This document shows positions 1 to 6,906 of a stretch of DNA of 10,301 nucleotides, in pieces. The notes beneath the pieces are model-generated. The model did no database searches. It saw only the letters and a list, made by a program, of their open reading frames with translations, and had not been told where the DNA came from. The translations under genes and the position numbers were made by a program. Position 1 is the stretch's first letter, and each line of letters begins with the position of its first letter. Origin of the DNA: Candidatus Aerophobetes bacterium Ae_b3b (GTDB taxonomy: Bacteria; Aerophobota; Aerophobia; Aerophobales; AE-B3A); assembly GCA_005223085.1 (NCBI GenBank), contig NJBP01000066.1:1-10301 (forward strand), in the 5' to 3' direction.

Positions 1-69
1 GTGACCTGCCCCCCTAGAATCGGTCCAGTTATTATGTTAGACTAGGGATCAAAAAAAGGGGGGATATAA

Positions 70-348
70 ATGACCAGAAGAAGCTACACGCCAGAGAGAA
101 TCATCAACAAGCTCCGGGAAGTGGAGATTCTTCTCAGTCAAGGATCTACCGTAGGTGAAGCTGCTAGGAAGATAGGGGTAACTGAGCAGACTTATTACCG
201 TTGGCGAAGAGAATACGGTGGCATGAGGATTGAGCAGGTCAAGCGACTCAAAGAGCTGGAAAAGGAGAATACCCGGCTCAAGAGACTAGTAGCAGATCTT
301 TCCCTGGACAATGACATCCTAAAGGAGGCATCCCGGGGAAACTCCTAA
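70..348 (+). CDS. IS3-family transposase OrfA (IS407 group)
   Basis: This 92-residue DNA-binding subunit recognises the IS ends and supplies the N-terminal part of the fused OrfAB transposase. Residues about 5-50 form a helix-turn-helix of the HTH_8/IS3 type, with VGEAARKIGVTEQTYYRWRR spanning the recognition helix. After the GGM motif typical of the IS407 group, residues about 56-85 form a leucine-zipper-like coiled coil (KRLKELEKENTRLKRL), used for multimerisation. A G-rich ribosome-binding site (GGGGGG, 59-64 region) lies about 6 bases before the ATG. The C-terminal codons include G_GGA_AAC at 336-342, where a -1 slip would join this frame to orfB. The length is normal for the group. Confidence 0.93.
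   Translation: MTRRSYTPERIINKLREVEILLSQGSTVGEAARKIGVTEQTYYRWRREYGGMRIEQVKRLKELEKENTRLKRLVADLSLDNDILKEASRGNS
336..342 (+). promoter_or_regulatory. Candidate -1 programmed frameshift heptamer G_GGA_AAC
   Basis: In the orfA frame the bases read G_GGA_AAC, a textbook X_XXY_YYZ slippery heptamer, six bases before the orfA stop begins. A -1 slip here continues into the open orfB frame and gives ...EASRGN followed by LLSPPKRRK. From memory this matches the uninterrupted 'RGN-F/L-LSP' stretch of single-frame or fused transposases of this IS group. An alternative A_AAG at 321-324 sits within an AAGGAGG stretch. It would also enter the open frame, but it gives a junction less like fused relatives. Confidence 0.6.
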
Positions 349-368
349 GCCCGCCCAAGAGACGTAAG

Positions 369-1184
369 ATGGTAGATAGAGTCTTGAAGACTCTTAAGGT
401 CTCCGAGAGACGGGCATGCCGGGTCCTGGAACAGGCTAGGACTACACAGAGACATAGTTCACATATCAAAGGTGACGAGGAGAGATTAGTAGCCCGTATC
501 ATTGAACTAGCAACGCGATATGGTAGATATGGATATCGCAGAATAACGGCACTACTCAAACAGGAAGGTTGGAAAGTGAACCACAAGAGAGTAGAGAGAA
601 TCTGGAGAAAGGAAGGCCTTAAGGTACCACAGAGGCAGCCAAAACGGGGCAGGCTCTGGTTAAATGATGGCTCATGTATCAGGCTCAGGCCTCAATATAA
701 GGACCATGTGTGGAGCTATGATCTCATGATGGCAAGAACAGCTGAGGGAAAAGCATTTAGGATACTCACTATAATTGATGAGTACACCAGGGAGTGCCTG
801 GCGATTTTAACTCAGCGTCAAATTACTTCTGGGGATGTTATCGAGCAATTATTCTATCTATTTATATTTAGGGGCGCCCCTGAACACATTCGCTCTGATA
901 ATGGCCCCGAATTCACCGCAAAGGCAGTGCGCAAATGGTTGAATGATCTAGAAGTCACAACACTCTTCATCGAGCCAGGGAGCCCTTGGGAGAACGGATA
1001 CATAGAATCGTTCAATGGAAAGCTAAGAGATGAGCTACTTAATCGGGAGATATTCACCACACTAACTGAAGCGAAGATACTTATTGAAGAGTGGCGGAAG
1101 GAGTACAATCAAGTAAGGCCGCATAGTTCCTTAAATTACCGGCCACCTGCACCTGAGGCCATCATTCCGTTGACTCTAACTTAA
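369..1184 (+). CDS. IS3-family transposase OrfB, DDE integrase core (IS407 group)
   Basis: This is the catalytic part of the transposase. An N-terminal HTH_21-type region (about residues 35-90, with RYGYRRI and the RVERIWRKEGL segment) is followed by an rve integrase fold. The DDE triad is visible: Asp118 in WSYDLM, Asp177 in SDNGPEF and Glu213 in ENGYIESFNG. The last two are separated by 35 residues, as expected for IS3. The C-terminus (YNQVRPHSSLNYRPPAPEA) is canonical and complete. The ATG at 369 is only the first start codon. The frame is open back to 315 and has no good ribosome-binding site at the right distance, so the natural product is probably the OrfAB fusion made by -1 frameshifting. 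The family normally requires both parts for transposition. Confidence 0.93.
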   Translation: MVDRVLKTLKVSERRACRVLEQARTTQRHSSHIKGDEERLVARIIELATRYGRYGYRRITALLKQEGWKVNHKRVERIWRKEGLKVPQRQPKRGRLWLNDGSCIRLRPQYKDHVWSYDLMMARTAEGKAFRILTIIDEYTRECLAILTQRQITSGDVIEQLFYLFIFRGAPEHIRSDNGPEFTAKAVRKWLNDLEVTTLFIEPGSPWENGYIESFNGKLRDELLNREIFTTLTEAKILIEEWRKEYNQVRPHSSLNYRPPAPEAIIPLTLT

Positions 1185-1196
1185 CAAGTGGTACAG

Positions 1197-1586
1197 TTAA
1201 TGGGGGCAGGTCACTAGGATAATCCCCCCAATTCCTTGTTCAACCATGTGCCACACACCATTTTTTATAACATAAATAAGTGATGTATCATGTGCTCCAG
1301 CCATTGCAAGATCATGAGGAAAGACCCATAATAAACCAATAAGCATACCAAATTTTAGACCATCAATAACTGTCTTTTTTCCTTTGTAAATAAATGGATA
1401 TAGGTAAGCCATAAAACCAGCTAGTACGAAATATGCAACAAGTAAAAGTCCAATTCCATCATGTGTAGCATGTACATCTTTATACAGGTTTGCCATTATT
1501 AAATTGTGCCAAAGTCCTGCAACGATCCACATTCCAATTCCGCATAATAGGATTGAAAGTGTGAATTTCTTAATATTTGTTCTCAT
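1197..1586 (-). pseudogene. Small integral membrane protein, 3' end truncated by the IS
   Basis: The 129-codon frame encodes about four hydrophobic helices (roughly residues 8-28, 42-63, 74-92 and 105-end). It has several conserved-looking polar positions inside or next to membrane segments: AGLWHNL, FPHDLAMAGAHD and WHMVEQGIGG. I recognise it only as an uncharacterised family of small multi-helix membrane proteins. The native sequence runs to ...GGIIL and then enters the IS at 1213. The last few residues and the stop codon come from the IS terminus, so the end of the final helix is lost. No strong ribosome-binding site precedes the ATG. It is the last gene of the leftward cluster, 69 bases after the small two-helix protein. 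The function is unknown and the product may still fold. Confidence 0.75.
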
Positions 1587-1655
1587 TTTATACGGTTAAA
1601 TTCATTTTTTCAACTTAATTTTTTACTCTGCATGTTATTTTATCTGTTTTTACTT

Positions 1656-1838
1656 TTACCCTTTTCCTCTTGAAACCAAAGTCGTTATAATAAGACCCAG
1701 GCCTAATCCCGCTAACATACTTCCAACGAATGCTAGAGGAGATTCCTTTAGGAAAAAAAATCCAACACCCAAACCCATAAGTAAACCACCACCGATGGCC
1801 CATGTACTCTTATCGTCTTTTTTTTCCATCTTTTTCAT
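1656..1838 (-). CDS. Small two-helix membrane protein, unknown function
   Basis: This is a 60-residue protein with a charged N-terminus (MKKMEKKDDKS), two hydrophobic glycine-rich helices (about 13-30 and 35-54), and a short basic tail. The helices carry repeated small-residue spacing (GGGLLMGLGVG and GSMLAGLGLG), which favours helix packing. GAGGA lies about 7 bases before the ATG on the minus strand, which supports this start. The gene lies 25 bases downstream of the hydrolase reading frame and is probably co-transcribed with it. An overlapping 62-codon frame on the same strand (1615-1803) is a shadow. I do not know the function. The clean start signal and two good helices argue that it is real. 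Confidence 0.7.
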   Translation of the reverse strand: MKKMEKKDDKSTWAIGGGLLMGLGVGFFFLKESPLAFVGSMLAGLGLGLIITTLVSRGKG

Positions 1839-1863
1839 TGTATTTTCCTCGCTTGTTTTGATT

Positions 1864-2768
1864 TTAATTTTCTTTAATAAAATTGACTAAATCGTTTAGA
1901 AATTCAATCTGTACTCTATTCGTTTTAATATCCCTAATAGCATGCCCTCCATCGGGATAAACTTTTACTAATAAATCTAAATTATTTGAATTTAGTCTTT
2001 TAATACTTTCTTCAACTGGAACATTTTTATCATTTTCTCCTAAAGCAATAAAGGCAGGAATATTTACTTGTTCCCAATAAGGAATTGGATCAAATCCTGC
2101 ATATCCTTTTATATGCTCTTTTTTCATAAGGTTCTTTGTTGTTAACGGAGCGATTAGTTTGGCAATGAAGGGTAAGTATATGGTGCGATATTGTGAATTT
2201 CTTCATATAATAATTGTTCTTCTTGTGTAACTATTGGACCAGACATACTAACAACAAAAGCAAGATCTTCTGTTTTGGCGGCGACTACTGGAGCAATCCA
2301 TCCACCTTGACTCATACCGATAACACCAATTTTAGAATAATTAAACTGATCTTGAGTTCTTATATATTCTATTGCACTAATAGTATCACCCGCCAGTTCT
2401 TCAAAACTTGCGCCTATCCATTTTCCTTCTGATTTTTCTGAACCTCTTTTGTCAGGAAGTAAAACAGCAATTCCATTTTCCTGAAGATGATTTGCAACTG
2501 TCAAATACCATTTACTATCTCTGGTACTTGTACCAGAACCATGTATAATAACTGCCACAGGAAATGGACCTTCTCCTTCAGGTAATATCATCATTCCAGC
2601 AAGTTTAAGATTTCCATTATTAAAATAAATTTCAGTGTATTCAATTTCAGATAGACTTGGTCCTACCAATGGAGTATAAGTTCTATCTTTATAGATTATT
2701 GGAAGCAATAGTAAAAATACTACAATAATTACCGAAAAAGCTATTATTCTTTTTTTGTTTAATTTCAT
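1864..2768 (-). pseudogene. Membrane-anchored alpha/beta hydrolase (S9/dienelactone-hydrolase-like), split by one frameshift
   Basis: Two minus-strand frames together make one hydrolase of about 300 residues. The first (2768 to 2154) has an AAAGGAGA ribosome-binding site, an N-terminal anchor helix (RIIAFSVIIVVFLLLLPIIY), the oxyanion-side HGSGTSTRDS motif and the nucleophile elbow GMSQGGW. The second (about 2178 to 1864) carries the acid in GENDKNVPVEES and the histidine in DGGHAIRD, which completes the Ser-Asp-His triad. The second frame is open well upstream of its ATG at 2127, reading YLPFIAKLIAPLTTKNL. That ATG has no ribosome-binding site, so it is not an independent gene. The frames meet at a TATA dinucleotide run near 2177-2180. 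The likely product is an esterase or peptidase-like hydrolase facing outside the membrane; the substrate cannot be predicted. It is either a recent loss or a sequencing error. Confidence 0.85.
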
Positions 2769-2959
2769 ATTATTCTCCTTTCATTAAAACTAAATTTCAT
2801 AACTCTATAAATAATTCGTTTTCGGAATGGGGTGGAGAAAACACAATATTATCCCCCTTATCTTATATTAGAAAAGTTAAATTTATCCCCTTTTTAGAAA
2901 GCTTATCATCCTTTATAGTCTTAGAAGAATATTTCTTGAATTTCATATAAGTCATTTAT
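2769..2959. promoter_or_regulatory. AT-rich upstream region of the hydrolase cluster with repeated TTATCCCC-like motifs
   Basis: No gene is visible. On the plus strand, TTATCCCCCTT (2849-2859), TTATCCCCTT (2883-2892) and a weaker TTATCATCCTT (2903-2913) occur at offsets of 34 and 20 bases, about 80-145 bases upstream of the hydrolase start. This arrangement could be regulator sites or remnant repeats. I could not pick a convincing -35/-10 pair for the hydrolase operon. Confidence 0.3.
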
Positions 2960-3010
2960 ATACGAAATTCGCTTTCAGTCAAATTTGGAGGACATATACG
3001 AAGTTCGTAT
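2960..3010. repeat. Two near-palindromic ATACGAA-N-TTCG motifs in tandem
   Basis: 2996-3010 reads ATACGAA-G-TTCGTAT, a perfect 7-base inverted repeat around one central base. A second copy at 2960-2974 reads ATACGAA-A-TTCGCTT, symmetric over its inner four bases. The centres are 36 bases apart. Paired operator sites for a dimeric regulator would look like this, but no regulator gene is nearby, and the pair sits directly beside an IS-like terminus. Confidence 0.4.
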
Positions 3011-3015
3011 TATCT

Positions 3016-3040
3016 TGACCTGCCCTCCAAAAACTAGTCC
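3016..3040 (+). mobile_element. Orphan IS3-type terminus
   Basis: TGACCTGCCCTCC at 3016-3028 differs at one position from the terminal repeat of the IS at the left edge. It is followed by AAAAACTAGTCC, which resembles the sub-terminal bases of that family. No transposase frame follows, so this looks like a leftover end of a deleted or decayed element. Confidence 0.45.
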
Positions 3041-3313
3041 CCGTATAAAGATCGAGTGAAGACCAAAGAAAGATGGATTGAATGGCCATAAGAATATGCG
3101 TACTAGAGCCCCCAAACCCCAGATTGACAAGTGCTGAGATTTGGCTTGGTTCAGGTTCTTTGCACCGGAATATCAAAGATTGGAATCTCTATCTCATCCA
3201 CCAAATTGTCCCAAAAAGTTCTAACTTTGTTCTGTCCCCGCAGGGGAGCCATCCAACCAGAGAAGGGAAGAATAGCTCGGTATATGGGATAAGCCGTAAA
3301 CAATGCGGACTAA
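3041..3313. other. Gene-free stretch between the IS terminus and the ATPase stop
   Basis: Short frames exist on both strands, but none has a start signal or a recognisable motif. Near the 3' end of the ATPase there is a small CCCC-GCA-GGGG hairpin (about 3236-3246). A wider inverted repeat pairs CGGTATA (3278-3284) with TATACCG (3322-3328) across the stop codon. Neither is a convincing intrinsic terminator. I see nothing else. Confidence 0.4.
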
Positions 3314-5962
3314 TTAATGGGTATACCGCACTATATGTTTTGTAATTAAAACTGCGAATATCCAAGTTAGTCCAGCACCTAGCAAGAGAATAAACCATTC
3401 AAAGAGGCCTAATGGAACAACATGGAACAAACGATTCAATGGTGTATAGAGTATCGCTAATTGCAGGGCTATGCAACCACTTGTTGCCAAAACCAACCAT
3501 TTATTTGAAAACCAACTTAGCTGTTGTTGATATCTAATGACAGAGAGTTTCACAAATTCATACAAAACGAAACCAGTGAAGACCATGGTCCTGGCCGTTG
3601 CCAATCCATTTTTAAGCCCGATAAAGAATATGGCCAACAAAACAACAGTCAACTCAGCACCGATAGCCATAATCCAATAAATTGATTTTCTGTTCATAAT
3701 ACCCTCTGCTTTTTTTCTTGGCTTTCTCTGCATTGTGCCTTTCCTTGTAGGATCAACACCTAAAGCTAGAGCTGGTAAGCCATCTGTGAGAAAATTAATC
3801 CAGAGCAGCTGCACAGGCATTATGGGTAAATACCCAAATAAAGAAGCAAAGAATACCACAAGAACTTCAGCAAAATTAGTTGTAAGCAAATACCTAACAA
3901 AATTTCTTATGTTATCAAAAATTGTTCTCCCATTCCTCACAGCATCTACAATGGTTGCAAAGTTATCATCAAGTAAAACCATATCAGATGTTTGCTTAGC
4001 GACATCGGTTCCCCTTATACCCATCGACACTCCAACATCGGCACTTTTTAAGGCAGGAGCATCGTTCACACCATCACCAGTCATAGCGACTACGTGTTTA
4101 TTCTCTTGCAGTGCTTTCAGAATCCCTACTTTATGCATTGGAGAAACCCTGGCAAAAATATCTACATCCTTGATTCTTGCCCTTAACTGCTCGTTAGAAA
4201 TACGGTCCAGGTCTTTTCCTTCCAGTATATTGCTACCAATACCAATCTCCTTTGCTATGGCCTGTGCGGTAATTTTATTATCCCCAGTTATCATCACAAC
4301 CCTTATCCCTGCTCGCCTGCAAGTCTCAACAGCTTTCCTAACCCCTCTTCTTGGAGCATCTATCATTCCCTGTAAACCAAGAAAAATGAGGTCATCTTCA
4401 ATTTTTTCCTTCTTCTTCTCTTCCTCTTCACTGAGCACTTTATGAGCAAAAGCCAGAACCCTTAAAGCATCTTTGGCTAAATCCCTATTTCTTGATGCTA
4501 TAATTTCTTTGTCTCCCTTGGTGAGTCTTCTCACTTTTCCATCTTCGAGAATAAGACTACATCTCTCTAAAATTACCTCAGGGGCACCTTTTGTAAAGAC
4601 TAAAAGCTCCTTATCTTTTTTATGAACAGTGGTCATCTTCTTTCTCTCAGAAGAAAAAGGAATCTCATCTACTCTTACATATTCATCAGGTTTAAGACTA
4701 GCTTTCCTGGCAGAGACCAGGAGAGCAATTTCAGTAGGGTCTCCAATGTACTTTTTCTTTTGATTCTCATCTTTTCCCACAACTGCATTGTTACAAAGCA
4801 AACCGCAATTGAGCAAAGGTGAAACTTTCTCTGCATCTATCTTTTTCCCGTTGATGAGAAAATCTCCATCCAAACTATAACCAACACCGGTAACATCTAC
4901 TATCTCACCATCAAAGTACAGTTTTCTTACTGTCATTAAACCTTCAGTCAAAGTTCCTGTTTTGTCAGTACAGATAGTATCAACAGAACCAAGGCTCTCT
5001 ACAACCGGCAGCTTCTTGACTAGGCTATTTCTTTTGACCATTCTTTTTGTACCTAAAGCTAAAGCAATTGTAACCACAGCAGGCAAACCTTCGGGAATTG
5101 ATGCTACCGCTAAAGCTATAGCTGTGAGAAAAATAGTAACAAAATCAGCGGTACCTATTAGAAACTGCACCAGCAAAATAAAAGCAATTATTCCTATTAC
5201 TCCATAGGTTATTTTCTTTCCCAGAGCATTTAATTCTAGTTGAAAGGATGTTGGCCTTTCTTTGGTTTCTCTAATCTCCGCAGCAATTTTCCCAACCTCC
5301 GTATTCATCCCGGTTTCCACAACTACTGCTTTTCCCTTGCCCCTTACTGCAACGGTGGTCATAAAAAGGAGATTTCTTCTCTCTACCAAAGGTATATCCT
5401 CTTCCAAAACTTTAGCTTCTTTCTTTACGCTTTCACTTTCTCCGGTGAGGCTTGATTCATCAATAGCTAAATCTTTACTCTCTATCAACCTTGCATCGGC
5501 CGGAACTTCATCTCCCTCTTCGATCAAAACTATATCTCCTCTGACTACATCCCTTGAAGCGATCTCCTGCACTAACCCATCTCTTACCACCTTTGCCTTA
5601 GGAGCAACCAGTTTCCTTAATGCTTCGATACTTTTTTCTGCCTTATAGTTTTGCAAGAACCCAAAAATGCCATTAGCCAAGACTATCAACAAGATTAAGA
5701 GAGAATCAACAACTCTCGGCTCTTGTCCAGGAAAAATCCCAATGAGATAACTAACAACAGCAGCCATTATCAAAATAATAACTAAAAAACTTTTGAATTG
5801 TTCAGCAAAAATTCTTAAAGGAGAGGTCTTTTTCCCTACCTGTATCTCATTAGTACCATATTCTAATACTCTTCCTTCTACCTCTTTTTGCGTTAAACCA
5901 GCCTGATTCGTTCCAAGCCGATCAAAAACCTCTTTTAGCTTTAAAGAATGCCATCCACCCAT
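3314..5962 (-). CDS. Cation-transporting P-type ATPase, Ca2+ type (P2A, PacL/SERCA-like)
   Basis: This is an ATP-driven cation pump in the cytoplasmic membrane, most likely exporting Ca2+. From the ATG at 5962 it is 882 residues. It has an N-terminal cation-ATPase domain, membrane helices 1-2 (about 55-105), and an actuator domain with TGES (about 173). Helix 4 carries VASIPEGLP. The phosphorylated Asp sits in DKTGT (about 333), followed by a nucleotide-binding domain with KGAPE (about 458), TGDN (about 559) and TGDGVNDAP (about 628). Helices 5-6 carry NFAEV and NFLTDGLPA, and helices 7-10 form the C-terminus. Equivalents of the SERCA Ca2+ ligands Glu309, Asn768, Glu771, Asn796, Thr799 and Asp800 are all present. 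Length and motif order are normal. The TTG six bases upstream is rejected, because AGGA lies about 7 bases before the ATG but only one base before the TTG. It stands alone. Na+, K+ or Mn2+ transport is a less likely alternative. Confidence 0.95.
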   Translation of the reverse strand: MGGWHSLKLKEVFDRLGTNQAGLTQKEVEGRVLEYGTNEIQVGKKTSPLRIFAEQFKSFLVIILIMAAVVSYLIGIFPGQEPRVVDSLLILLIVLANGIFGFLQNYKAEKSIEALRKLVAPKAKVVRDGLVQEIASRDVVRGDIVLIEEGDEVPADARLIESKDLAIDESSLTGESESVKKEAKVLEEDIPLVERRNLLFMTTVAVRGKGKAVVVETGMNTEVGKIAAEIRETKERPTSFQLELNALGKKITYGVIGIIAFILLVQFLIGTADFVTIFLTAIALAVASIPEGLPAVVTIALALGTKRMVKRNSLVKKLPVVESLGSVDTICTDKTGTLTEGLMTVRKLYFDGEIVDVTGVGYSLDGDFLINGKKIDAEKVSPLLNCGLLCNNAVVGKDENQKKKYIGDPTEIALLVSARKASLKPDEYVRVDEIPFSSERKKMTTVHKKDKELLVFTKGAPEVILERCSLILEDGKVRRLTKGDKEIIASRNRDLAKDALRVLAFAHKVLSEEEEKKKEKIEDDLIFLGLQGMIDAPRRGVRKAVETCRRAGIRVVMITGDNKITAQAIAKEIGIGSNILEGKDLDRISNEQLRARIKDVDIFARVSPMHKVGILKALQENKHVVAMTGDGVNDAPALKSADVGVSMGIRGTDVAKQTSDMVLLDDNFATIVDAVRNGRTIFDNIRNFVRYLLTTNFAEVLVVFFASLFGYLPIMPVQLLWINFLTDGLPALALGVDPTRKGTMQRKPRKKAEGIMNRKSIYWIMAIGAELTVVLLAIFFIGLKNGLATARTMVFTGFVLYEFVKLSVIRYQQQLSWFSNKWLVLATSGCIALQLAILYTPLNRLFHVVPLGLFEWFILLLGAGLTWIFAVLITKHIVRYTH

Positions 5963-6025
5963 GAGCAAATCCTATTAACCAAAATATTCAATTTTTACTA
6001 ACAATCAAGAGACTGTTAAAGACAA

Positions 6026-6054
6026 ATCATATCAAAGCCCGAGAGAATATGCAA
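6026..6054 (-). promoter_or_regulatory. Candidate extended -10 promoter of the ATPase gene
   Basis: On the minus strand, TTGCAT (6054-6049) and TATGAT (6031-6026) are separated by 17 bases. The -10 box is preceded by TG plus one base, an extended -10 arrangement. Transcription would start near 6018 and give a leader of about 55 bases. The -35 box is poor, so the call rests mainly on the -10 element, spacing and position. Confidence 0.4.
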
Positions 6055-6059
6055 ATTAT

Positions 6060-6351
6060 TTTCTCTTTTGCACTTTCTCTCAATTTCTTCATCTGGCTGG
6101 TTCACCACCGACTGTTTCTGACCTTTTACTAATTTGGCACCAAAGACAGATGAGATTAGAGAACCAGGATTCCAGGGTAAAGACCCGATTCCCTAGATGA
6201 CTTATCATAGCTGAGCCGGCTTTGCTTCTAACAAAACTGGAGGCCTGTAGGCTGGAAGCTGAATCTTCTGGCCCATATTCTCGAAAGAATCTCCAACATC
6301 GCCCTGCCAGGAGCTATTCTATGCAACTTTCAAAACACGACGGATTTGTTA
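6060..6351. other. Gene-free stretch between the ATPase promoter and the recombinase remnant
   Basis: The stretch contains only short frames without start signals or recognisable motifs. The part from about 6160 to 6350 is visibly richer in G+C than the recombinase remnant beside it. This supports a junction near 6355, where the recombinase C-terminus is cut. Confidence 0.4.
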
Positions 6352-6858
6352 TCAACATCGTCCAGTCCGGGGAGCCAACTTTGACTCTTCTGTCTTATTT
6401 TCATGAAACACATTGAAAATTAAGGCAATATCAGTGTTTCCAAAGTTTTTTCCATCAAAGCTAATTTTGTGAGGAAATATTAAGTTTTGGAAACGTTGTT
6501 TTGAATTTATATCAGATTTTTTCCACAAATCAGCTATATTTGTAACAATATGTTTACAATACTGAATACAATCAACTATATCATTTAAATCAATCTTAAG
6601 CTCATTTAGGTATATTTCTTTATTTGCTATGTCAGTTTTTGTTTTTTCTAATAAACTACGACAATCTTCTTTAGAGAAATTTTCATTAATAATTGCTTTT
6701 AAAATTCTGTCTTTTTCTTTTGTTAAACCATTAATTTCAGCTTCAATTCTTTTTTGCTCTAATTTAGTATCTTTCATTTTTTTATTCCATATATCAACAA
6801 TAATGGCTTCAAATAGAGCAAAATACTCCCTATTTGGTTGTGTGACAAACCCGGATAA
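6352..6858 (-). pseudogene. C-terminal remnant of a large serine recombinase
   Basis: The minus-strand frame is open from about 6858 to 6352, upstream of the ATG at 6777, and reads ...REYFALFEAIIVDIWNKK before the coiled-coil segment. It matches the part of large serine recombinases after the zinc ribbon. A long charged coiled coil (KRIEAEINGLTKEKDRIL) is followed by the LWKKSDINSKQRFQNLIFP block, then ISFDGKNFGNT and a tail SKLAPRTG typical of the family's C-terminus. The catalytic resolvase domain with the active serine, and the zinc-ribbon cysteines, are missing. It breaks upstream close to the HUH-transposase element and ends downstream two residues after LAPRTG, where relatives usually continue. 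It therefore cannot recombine DNA; it marks a former integrative element. The region is distinctly AT-rich. Confidence 0.8.
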
Positions 6859-6906
6859 TTCTTAATATTGTCATCAGTTAAATTTTTTACAAAAAAGCCC
6901 GGATAA
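6850..6906 (+). repeat. Direct repeat CCCGGATAA upstream of the HUH transposase
   Basis: CCCGGATAA occurs at 6850-6858 and again at 6898-6906, 48 bases apart, in the non-coding region before the transposase start. It could be a sub-terminal transposase-binding repeat of the IS91-type element, or it could mark the boundary with the recombinase remnant. Nothing in the window separates these options. Confidence 0.3.

Larger units (their letters stand above)
2..1213 (+). mobile_element. Complete IS3-family insertion sequence, IS407 group
   Basis: The element begins TGACCTGCCCCC at 2-13 and ends with its exact reverse complement at 1202-1213. The inner parts of the two ends diverge. Between them lie an IS407-type orfA and a DDE orfB in -1 relation, both without internal stops, so the element looks potentially active. 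The family normally makes a short target duplication. This cannot be checked, because only one base to the left of the element is in the window. Its insertion cut the minus-strand membrane-protein gene to its right. A diverged copy of the same right end lies in inverted orientation at 10053. Confidence 0.9.

Noticed and set aside
2154-2190. Programmed frameshift in the hydrolase
   Set aside because: No slippery heptamer or stimulatory structure is apparent at the frame switch, and the family is normally encoded in one frame. A mutation or sequencing error is simpler.
2995-3008. Resemblance of TATACGAAGTT to one arm of a loxP site
   Set aside because: Only one arm resembles loxP. The partner arm and the 8-base spacer do not fit, and no Cre-like recombinase is present. 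The sequence is better described as a short palindrome.
2979-3345. Open frames on both strands between the hydrolase cluster and the ATPase (minus 2979-3176, plus 3082-3345)
   Set aside because: They overlap each other, the orphan IS end or the ATPase 3' end, lack ribosome-binding sites, and encode no recognisable or well-patterned protein.
3735-5648. Long plus-strand frames opposite the ATPase, including one of 236 codons
   Set aside because: They are antisense shadows of a clearly conserved P-type ATPase. Their composition mirrors the codons of the real gene.
5963-5968. TTG at 5968 as the ATPase start
   Set aside because: The AGGA ribosome-binding site would be only one base from the TTG. 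The ATG at 5962 has normal spacing.
6222-6416. A 64-codon plus-strand frame across the recombinase 3' end
   Set aside because: It runs antisense to the recognisable recombinase C-terminus, has no start signal, and crosses an apparent junction.
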